A stretch of 23,440 nt of DNA from the NCBI GenBank assembly GCA_031732875.1, contig JAVMKL010000189.1, positions 1 through 23,440 on the forward strand, in the 5' to 3' direction. The stretch comes from JAVMKJ01 sp031732875. GTDB lineage: Bacteria; Pseudomonadota; Gammaproteobacteria; Competibacterales; Competibacteraceae. Position 1 is the first letter of the stretch. Each line of letters opens with the position of its first letter. The position numbers were made by a program, and so were the translations under genes. Positions 17,478 through 23,440 of the stretch are shown in pieces. The notes under the pieces are model-generated. The model worked only from the letters and a program-made list of their open reading frames with translations, ran no database searches and was not told the origin of the DNA.

Positions 17478-20400
17478 TCAGGACGAAGAATCCGCATCCT
17501 CGTCCAGCAGGTTCCGCGGGCCGGCCGACAAACCGCGCACGCGCACATCCCGTTGCGGGAAGGGAATCTCGATCCCGTAGTCGCGTAGCGCCCGCAAGAT
17601 GTCGTTGTGCAAGTCGTGGGTCAAGGGCAAGCGATTGGCCAGATCCCGCACGAACACTCGCACCTCGAACTCCAGCGCACTCTCGCCGAACTTCAGAAAC
17701 AAAACCGCGGGAGCCGGTTCTTTCACCACCAGTGGATGCGCGGTCGCCACCGCCAACAGTACCTCTTGAACCTGCGCGGGATCGCTGTCGTAAGCGACGC
17801 CCACCGGAATCACGATCCGGGTGATGGGATCGCTCCGGGCCCAGTTGATCAGCGAACTGGTGATGAAAGTGTTGTTGGGGACGATGATTTCCTTGCGATC
17901 CCAGTCGGTGATGGTGGTGGCGCGGATGTTGATGCGCGATACCGTGCCGCTCAAAGCGTCGAGCGTCACGGTATCGCCTACCCGGATCGGTCGCTCCAGC
18001 AGCAGGATCAGTCCGGAAAAGAAATTGCTGAAAATCTCCTTCAGGCCGAAGCCCAAGCCCAAACCGAGGGCGGCGACCAGCCACTGCACCTGATCCCAGC
18101 CGATGCCGACGATATCCAGCGCCGCCATCAGCCCGACGGCGGTAATCAGATAGCGGCTGATCGTGATGATGGCGTTGCGATTGCCGGGGTCCACCGCCAG
18201 TCGTCGCAACACCACCAGCTCCAATACGCCGGGCAGATTGCGGGCCAGGAAGCCGATCAGCACCAGTAGTGCCCCGGCGATCACGATGCTCCCCAAGGTG
18301 ATATCGGCAACCTGCGTGCCAGTGGTGGTGCGCACCATTTGCTGCCAAAGGGTGATCTCATTGAGAATGGAAAAGGCCGGAACCAGCCCACCCCAGATTT
18401 GCCACAGCCCAAAGCCTAGCCCCAGCAGCACCGTAAGGTTCATCAAACTGCGGGTCTGTTCGCTGATGGTGGTCAGATCCAAATCGGGCAGGCTGAGGAT
18501 TTCCGGCAAGCCCTCCCCGGAAGCCGGGGCGGCGTCCTTGCTGGCGCGGGCGGCCAATTGTGCTTCGCGTTTGGCGAGGGCATGTTGCAGGGCCAGGCGG
18601 CGCTGGCTGATATTGAGCCAGCGCAGAAACAGATTGATTAACAGCACCGCGCCCAGCAGCAGCCAACTCGTCAGCATCATGCGGCCGCGCAACTGCATCG
18701 CCGTGTAGTAGTAACCGTATAATGCCAGTAAAACGATGAGTACGGACGTCCCCAGAATCAGGGGATACCACAGGTAACGCAACCGCCAGGCCGCCCCAGC
18801 GCGGCCCGCCGCCAGACCAGCGAGCAGCGGTTGCCGAGGATCCAGAACCCGCCAAAGCACGATGGTCAACGCCAGCGTACCGACGCAAAACGCCAGACGT
18901 CCCAGGGTATTACCGTACTGTGAGTCGGGTTGCGTTTCGCAAAGCCCGACGATGATCGGACCGAACGGGCCGATCCACAGAAACCAGTTGAGGTGGCGGC
19001 GCAGCAACCGGCAACCGGTTTCGCTCCAGCCAAAATGCGCTATTGCCAGCCCCTGGGGACGGCAAAGCTGGCGCAGGAAGGTGATATTCACGGCCATGAA
19101 CGCGCCGGCGACCAGACCAATACCCAGTCCTCGCGAGAAATCGGCGGCGTTGCCGGAGACGAATAACAGCCAGGCCAGCCACGCCATCAGCCAGGGCCAG
19201 GGTAGCGCCAGCAAGACGGTCATCACCAAGGCACGGCCGGTCAGCCAAAAGCGGTCGCGGCGTACATCGCCGATGGTATCCACCCCTTCGCCCAGCCGCC
19301 TGATCATCAAGCGGCGGTAAGACAGCAAACCCAGGAAAACCAGTGCGCCGAGAATCGCCAACTCTGGCTGATTGCGCGCTCCGCGCCCCAGGTTTTGCCA
19401 AACTTCCTCCCAGTGGGCTGATTCCACCAGCCAACCCAACGCCTGTCCCAGCGTCTTCAGCCATTCGGAGTCGAGCTGCGGACTGCTGCGAATCCACAGC
19501 AGATGGCGGTCGAGCAAGATCCCGTACAGTTCGGCCTGGTCGATCAGCTTGCGCTGGGCTTCGTCCAGCGCAACCAGGCCGGTGGTGAGGTTCGAATAGC
19601 CGGCGCTGAGCTTTTCCAGCAGTTGCTGACGCTCGACCAGCAACGGCCGCAGCTCCGCGATCGCGGCCTGCCGTTGCGCGTCCGACCATTGCGGGTCGAA
19701 TTTGGCGGCCAGTTCCTTGAGATTGTCCTCGACCGCCCGAACTTGACGGAGCTGTTCCTCGGTCTGGAATTGCGCCAACCGGGCCTGGACGATGCCTTGC
19801 TGGCGCTCTCTGGCGCTGTGCTGGTATTGGCGGACGTCCGGCAGGTTGCGCCGCTCTTCCAGCAGGACCGGTCCGATGGCGTCGCTGAATCCGGCGATGC
19901 CAAGCTGTTGCCGGATTCCTCGCATCCGTTCGGTCAATTGCGCGAGATGCTCGTTGACTTGCGTCTGGCGGGTGCCGATGTCGTCGCTGTTCCGGACCAG
20001 TTCCGCCAAGCGGCGACTGATGGCGGCGTTTTCGGCGGCGGCGGCCTGAATCACCGCCGGTTTGGTGGCGGCTTCCTGCGTGGCCTGGTCGGTCTGCTGC
20101 ACCACCGCAGTCGCTTCGTCGCGGCGCCGGGTATTGAGCAGGTTCTGAAGCTGTTGGACCTGCGCCTGCGCCTGTGCGACCTCGCGGGCGGTGACGGTCC
20201 GCTGGACGTTCGACAGGGTCAGACGGGCGTCGTAGCTCAACTGCTCCTGCTCCAGCATGGCGATTTGCTGACCCAGCGCCTGCCGCTGAGTGGTGAGCGC
20301 CACCAGCCGCGCATCGGCCAACAGCGGGGTGATGGTCGCCGGCGGGGGGGCTTGCAGCTTGCTTTCGAGATCGACCACCTGCTGCTTCAAAGTGGTCAAT

Positions 20401-20933
20401 TCGGTGGGAATGCTCTTGGGACGGGCTTGTTGCGCCGTGATTTGCTGGTCGAGCTCGCCCAGATGCTTCTGGGCCTCGCTCAGACTGGTCTGGGTTTGCG
20501 TCAGTTGCTGAGTCAGCTCGTCGGTAGAGAGCGACGGCGACGGCGACGGCGGAGCCGGTGGTTCCCCGATCAGGGACTGCTGCAAGCGAGCGGTGTCCGT
20601 CGGAGCCGACCGCTGGAGTTGCTGGAACAAGGCAGTGTTGTCGGCGTAATTCTTCGCCGCCTGCAGTTGACTGATAGCCTGCTGATACAACTCCTTCGCT
20701 TGGGTACGTTCGGTTTCCGGCAGGTCGCGGATGGTGGCCAGAGCCGCAAGCTTGGCCTGTACCTGCTCGATCGTCGGAACGGCGGCAGGCGAGGCGGCGG
20801 ACACCACCGGCGGACTGGCCTGAAGAGCGACGGTGGACGGTGTTGCAACCGATGGGGGAGCGGCGGCGGATTGGAAACCGACAAGCATCAGGAAAGCCAG
20901 AAGCGCGAAGTGAAATGGCCAAGCGATGGTCAT
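17478..20933 (-). CDS. MscK/MscM-like giant mechanosensitive channel
   Basis: This 1151-residue inner-membrane channel releases solutes on osmotic downshock. A signal peptide (about 1-25, ending QSAAA) is followed by a long periplasmic coiled-coil region (about 40-510, Gln/Glu/Leu-rich, with a Pro-Ser stretch near residue 130). About 11 hydrophobic segments follow between 520 and 980. The MscS core holds GLGFGLKEIFSNFFSGLILLLERPIRVGD without a break in the family pattern near 955-985, then RATTITDWDRKEIIVPNN, and a cytoplasmic C-terminal domain to about 1140. Size and 11 segments match E. coli MscK (KefA) and MscM; which one is closer is not clear. It is divergent from a periplasmic-glucan gene. 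Confidence 0.94.
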   Translation of the reverse strand: MTIAWPFHFALLAFLMLVGFQSAAAPPSVATPSTVALQASPPVVSAASPAAVPTIEQVQAKLAALATIRDLPETERTQAKELYQQAISQLQAAKNYADNTALFQQLQRSAPTDTARLQQSLIGEPPAPPSPSPSLSTDELTQQLTQTQTSLSEAQKHLGELDQQITAQQARPKSIPTELTTLKQQVVDLESKLQAPPPATITPLLADARLVALTTQRQALGQQIAMLEQEQLSYDARLTLSNVQRTVTAREVAQAQAQVQQLQNLLNTRRRDEATAVVQQTDQATQEAATKPAVIQAAAAENAAISRRLAELVRNSDDIGTRQTQVNEHLAQLTERMRGIRQQLGIAGFSDAIGPVLLEERRNLPDVRQYQHSARERQQGIVQARLAQFQTEEQLRQVRAVEDNLKELAAKFDPQWSDAQRQAAIAELRPLLVERQQLLEKLSAGYSNLTTGLVALDEAQRKLIDQAELYGILLDRHLLWIRSSPQLDSEWLKTLGQALGWLVESAHWEEVWQNLGRGARNQPELAILGALVFLGLLSYRRLMIRRLGEGVDTIGDVRRDRFWLTGRALVMTVLLALPWPWLMAWLAWLLFVSGNAADFSRGLGIGLVAGAFMAVNITFLRQLCRPQGLAIAHFGWSETGCRLLRRHLNWFLWIGPFGPIIVGLCETQPDSQYGNTLGRLAFCVGTLALTIVLWRVLDPRQPLLAGLAAGRAGAAWRLRYLWYPLILGTSVLIVLLALYGYYYTAMQLRGRMMLTSWLLLGAVLLINLFLRWLNISQRRLALQHALAKREAQLAARASKDAAPASGEGLPEILSLPDLDLTTISEQTRSLMNLTVLLGLGFGLWQIWGGLVPAFSILNEITLWQQMVRTTTGTQVADITLGSIVIAGALLVLIGFLARNLPGVLELVVLRRLAVDPGNRNAIITISRYLITAVGLMAALDIVGIGWDQVQWLVAALGLGLGFGLKEIFSNFFSGLILLLERPIRVGDTVTLDALSGTVSRINIRATTITDWDRKEIIVPNNTFITSSLINWARSDPITRIVIPVGVAYDSDPAQVQEVLLAVATAHPLVVKEPAPAVLFLKFGESALEFEVRVFVRDLANRLPLTHDLHNDILRALRDYGIEIPFPQRDVRVRGLSAGPRNLLDEDADSSS

Positions 20934-20977
20934 TGCGGTAATCCAAAAGGCCGTCGGGCAAGATGAAGCGGACTGGG

Positions 20978-21007
20978 TTTATAATGATACCCGTTCCACG
21001 CCGACAA
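20978..21007 (-). promoter_or_regulatory. Candidate sigma70 promoter of the MscK-like gene
   Basis: On the minus strand, TTGTCG (21002-21007, 4/6) and TATAAA (20978-20983, 5/6) are 18 nt apart. A start near 20971 gives a leader of about 38 nt. The same AT-rich spot contains a perfect TATAAT on the plus strand (20980-20985), so opposing -10 boxes overlap. The rest of the 241-nt spacer has only a doubtful 36-codon ORF. Confidence 0.45.
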
Positions 21008-21015
21008 TCCCCATC

Positions 21016-21126
21016 ATGTCCCGCCTTCCCGCTTCGCCTTCCACCGCCCCACTCGTTGCCTTTGATGCCCGGCTGGGGGCAAGCCCCGATGCGCCACCAG
21101 TGGCGGAGGATGAATTGCGGGATTGA
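21016..21126 (+). CDS. Doubtful 36-residue ORF
   Basis: ATG to TGA, beginning MSRLPASPSTAP and ending AEDELRD, an acidic C-terminus. It lies downstream of the plus-strand TATAAT at 20980-20985 and upstream of the glucan gene. There is no Shine-Dalgarno and no recognisable family. It could be a leader peptide or chance. Confidence 0.2.
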   Translation: MSRLPASPSTAPLVAFDARLGASPDAPPVAEDELRD

Positions 21127-21174
21127 AAATCATCTTGCGTAAACAACAACAATAGACAGGTTGCAACGAACACC

Positions 21175-22752
21175 ATGACACGACGGGAGTTACTGACGCG
21201 ATTGCTGGAACTGGCCGCCTGCGGGTTGCTGCCGGCTTCCTTTGTCGACGCCGCCACGGCCGAAGGCGGTTCCCCAACCGAAAGTTGGCCGTTCAGCCTG
21301 GACTGGCTGCGGACCGAAGCGCGGCGACTGGCCCAGGAACCGTATATCGCCCCCAGCGATGCTCGGCCCTCGTGGCTGGCGGCAATGGATTACGATGATT
21401 ACCAGGCCCTCAACAACTTCCGCCCCGATCACAGCCTGTGGGCTGGCGGCCAACTGCCGTTCCAGGCCCGGTTCTTCCACCTCGGCCTGTACTTCCACCA
21501 CCCCGTCAGCATTTACGAAGTCGCCAACGGCATCGCCCGACCCATCCACTTCTCCCCGAACCTGTTCAAATACGGTCCCCGGGTCAAGGACAAGGTGCCG
21601 GAACCGGTGGGCGATCTCGGCTTCGCCGGGTTCCGCGTGAATGCCCGCGCCGACTGGGAGCGGGACATGTTCTCCTTCCTCGGCGCCAGCTACTTTCGCG
21701 CCGTCGGCGCCAGCAAGCAGTACGGCTTGTCCGCCCGCGGACTGGCGATCGACGCCGGCATGGATCGCGCGGAGGAATTCCCGGCTTTCCGCGCCTTCTG
21801 GCTGGAACGACCCACGGCGGAAGCCACGACTCTGACGATTCACGCCCTGCTCGACGGCCCCAGCATCGCCGGCGCCTACACCTTCGCCGTCACCCCCGGC
21901 GACACCACGGAGATGCGGGTCGAGGCGCAACTGTTCCCCCGTCAACCGATCGAGCGGCTGGGCATTGCGCCGATCACTTCGATGTTCCAGTGTGGCGAGA
22001 ACGACCGGCGGGTCGCCGACGACTTTCGCCCCGAGATTCACGACTCCGATGGGCTGTCTCTGTGGAACGGCGGTGGCGAATGGATCTGGCGACCGCTGCT
22101 GAACCCGCACTACATCCGGGTCAACTCCTTCCTGGACAACAATCCGCGCGGCTTCGGCCTGCTGCAGCGCGACCGCGACTTCGCCAACTACCAGGACGAT
22201 GGCGCGTTCTACAACAAGCGGCCGTCGCTGTGGGTGGAACCGCTCGGCAACTGGGGGCCGGGCATGGTGCAACTCGTCGAACTGCCGACCGCGGACGAGA
22301 CGCTGGACAACATCGTGGCATTCTGGAATCCGGCCGAGCCGGTGCAGCCGGGCCGCGAACTGAACTTCAGCTATCGCCTGTACTGGGGCGCGCAACCGCC
22401 GGTCCGGCCAGCGGTGGCTGAGGTGGTCGCCACCCGCATCGGCATGGGCGGCATTCCCGGCCAGAAGAAAACCGTGCCGACGCGTAAATTCGTGATCGAT
22501 TTCGAGGGCGGCCGACTCGAGCACCTGGCCAAGGATACGAAAGTCGAAGTGGTGATCTCCGCTTCGCGTGGAGAGATTCAGGACACAGCGGCCCGGCCGA
22601 TCCTGGAATCGGACCGGTGGCGCTGCCACTTCGACCTGATCGCCAGCGGCGGCGAACCGGTGGATTTGCGTTGCTACCTGCGCGATGCCGAGGGCGCGCT
22701 GACCGAAACCTGGCTGTACCAGTGGTCGCCGCCGCCGGCCGCCGCCGGCTGA
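21175..22752 (+). CDS. opgD: Periplasmic glucan biosynthesis protein, OpgD/OpgG (MdoG) family
   Basis: This 525-residue periplasmic protein shapes osmoregulated periplasmic glucans. A twin-arginine-like leader (TRRELL, then LLELAACGLLPAS) and the family pattern favour OpgD over OpgG, which usually has a Sec signal; the assignment between the two is not certain. Family blocks include FFHLGLYF near 95, FLGASYFRAVGASKQYGLSARGLA split around 170-190, EEFPAFRAFW near 200, GIAPITSMFQCGEN near 265, and NNPRGFGLLQRDRDF then YNKRPSLWVEP near 320-350. The N-terminal domain (to about 400) is a beta sandwich, the rest Ig-like. No opgH glucosyltransferase is adjacent. It is divergent from the mechanosensitive channel gene. 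Confidence 0.9.
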   Translation: MTRRELLTRLLELAACGLLPASFVDAATAEGGSPTESWPFSLDWLRTEARRLAQEPYIAPSDARPSWLAAMDYDDYQALNNFRPDHSLWAGGQLPFQARFFHLGLYFHHPVSIYEVANGIARPIHFSPNLFKYGPRVKDKVPEPVGDLGFAGFRVNARADWERDMFSFLGASYFRAVGASKQYGLSARGLAIDAGMDRAEEFPAFRAFWLERPTAEATTLTIHALLDGPSIAGAYTFAVTPGDTTEMRVEAQLFPRQPIERLGIAPITSMFQCGENDRRVADDFRPEIHDSDGLSLWNGGGEWIWRPLLNPHYIRVNSFLDNNPRGFGLLQRDRDFANYQDDGAFYNKRPSLWVEPLGNWGPGMVQLVELPTADETLDNIVAFWNPAEPVQPGRELNFSYRLYWGAQPPVRPAVAEVVATRIGMGGIPGQKKTVPTRKFVIDFEGGRLEHLAKDTKVEVVISASRGEIQDTAARPILESDRWRCHFDLIASGGEPVDLRCYLRDAEGALTETWLYQWSPPPAAAG

Positions 22753-22754
22753 AA

Positions 22755-22789
22755 CACTTTCACCCCCCTCACAGAAAGAGGTAGGGGAG
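22755..22789 (-). repeat. Intergenic repeat, copy E (degenerate)
   Basis: On the minus strand it reads CTCCCCTACCTCTTTC then TGTGAGGGGGGTGAAAG, a degraded match to the family. It lies just after the glucan gene, in tandem with copy D. Confidence 0.5.
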
Positions 22790-22796
22790 CACGGAC

Positions 22797-22833
22797 GCCC
22801 TCACCCCCAGCCTCTCTCCAACAGGGAGAGTGG
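22797..22833 (-). repeat. Intergenic repeat, copy D
   Basis: On the minus strand it reads CCACTCTCCCTGTTGGAGAG then AGGCTGGGGGTGAGGGC, closely matching copy A. It fills the space between the convergent glucan gene and the transacylase gene, where no T-tract terminator is present. The hairpin formed by its arms may act in 3'-end protection. Confidence 0.72.
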
Positions 22834-22850
22834 AAAGTTCGCCATGGTTC

Positions 22851-23440
22851 CTATTCGGCTGCCTTCAGCAGAGCCACACCCTTGCTCGACGCATCGGCGA
22901 ACAGCACGGCGAGCGCGCAGGAAGCCAGTCGGGTCTGGGCGCTGTCGGCCCGGCTGGTCAGCACGATGGGCGCGCGGGCGCCGAGCACGATGCCGGCCGC
23001 CTCGGCCCCCGCCATGAAGGTCAGTTGCTTGGCCAGCATGTTGCCGGCTTCCAGATCGGGCACCACCAGGATGTCGGCCTTTCCCGCCACCGGCGACCTG
23101 ATCCCCTTGGTTCGCGCCGCCTGCTCGTCGATGGCGTTGTCGAACGCCAGCGGCCCGTCCAGGATGCCGCCGGTGATCTGGCCGCGATCCGCCATCTTGC
23201 ACAGCGCCCCCGCTTCCAGCGTGGAGGGAATCTTGTTGGTCACCGTCTCCACCGCCGATAGAATCGCCACCTTCGGCTCCCGGATGCCGATGGCGCGAGC
23301 GAGTTCGATGGCGTTCTGGATGATGTCTACCTTGTCCTCCAGGCTCGGTTGGATGTTGATCGCGGCGTCGGTGATGATGATCGGCCGCGGATAGGTGGGC
23401 ACCGAGAGTAGAAAGCAATGGCTGATCCGCCGTTCGGTGC
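22851..23440 (-). CDS. Phosphate acetyl/butyryltransferase, 5' end outside the window
   Basis: The C-terminal 196 residues of a phosphotransacylase are present. The frame is open to the window edge, so the GTG at 23402 is an internal valine and not a start. Visible blocks are VPTYPRPIIITDAAINI, VAILSAVETV, GPLAFDNAID, and ADILVVPDLEAGNML.KQLTF. These follow the Ptb/Pta_PTB fold that moves acyl groups between CoA and phosphate. Similar C-termini occur in two-domain proteins with an N-terminal MaoC-type hydratase, but that part is not visible here. Whether a kinase partner adjoins is also outside the window. Confidence 0.88.
   Translation of the reverse strand, partial: TERRISHCFLLSVPTYPRPIIITDAAINIQPSLEDKVDIIQNAIELARAIGIREPKVAILSAVETVTNKIPSTLEAGALCKMADRGQITGGILDGPLAFDNAIDEQAARTKGIRSPVAGKADILVVPDLEAGNMLAKQLTFMAGAEAAGIVLGARAPIVLTSRADSAQTRLASCALAVLFADASSKGVALLKAAE

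Noticed and set aside
19503..20966. A 487-codon plus-strand frame opposite the channel gene
   Set aside because: The translation mirrors the coiled-coil codons of the channel. The channel frame has a signal peptide, membrane segments and an MscS core.
21190..22629. A 479-codon minus-strand frame opposite the glucan gene
   Set aside because: No domain or start signal; the plus strand matches the OpgD/OpgG family along its whole length.

Overview
The window is a high-GC gammaproteobacterial chromosome segment. This is suggested by the conserved order of a zapB-like gene, zapA, 6S RNA and 5-formyl-THF cyclo-ligase, divergent from ygfB-pepP-ubiH-ubiI, and by rpiA divergent from a two-ACT-domain threonine deaminase. 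Porins ending in phenylalanine, an MscK/MscM-size channel and a periplasmic-glucan protein show a Gram-negative envelope. No plasmid, phage, insertion sequence, CRISPR array or tRNA was seen. The genus cannot be fixed from the sequence alone.

Layout: two tandem paralogous porins (39-2558, +), each followed by a strong intrinsic terminator. Then rpiA (-) diverges from ilvA (+) over a 36-nt spacer. ilvA converges, with overlapping stop codons, on a minus-strand block read as zapB-like -> zapA -> 6S RNA -> cyclo-ligase -> EVE-domain protein (6952 down to 4844). Divergent from that block, a tightly packed plus-strand series runs ygfB, pepP, ubiH, ubiI, a small Rieske protein, an ABC ATPase and its ABC-2 permease (7070-13417). 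It combines two ubiquinone-ring hydroxylases with a soluble 2Fe-2S protein and an exporter. Converging on it is a SNF2-family ATPase with a SWIM zinc-finger protein (17399 down to 13441). Next come a giant MscK/MscM-like mechanosensitive channel (-) and a divergent OpgD/OpgG-type glucan protein (+), both concerned with osmotic adaptation of the envelope. The right edge cuts a phosphate acetyl/butyryltransferase (-).

Regulatory and noncoding content: a 6S RNA of about 197 nt with a 13-bp closing stem, a perfect TATAAT upstream that overlaps the zapA stop codon, and a strong terminator; a good sigma70-type promoter placed so that the zapB-like message would be essentially leaderless; and a GC-rich intergenic repeat family of about 40 nt in at least five copies at three loci, one of which supplies the ribosome-binding site of ubiI.

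Most of the window is conserved housekeeping content. I found no clear new defence or mobile system. The least understood parts are the SNF2/SWIM pair, the Rieske-ABC tail of the ubi operon, and the repeat family.
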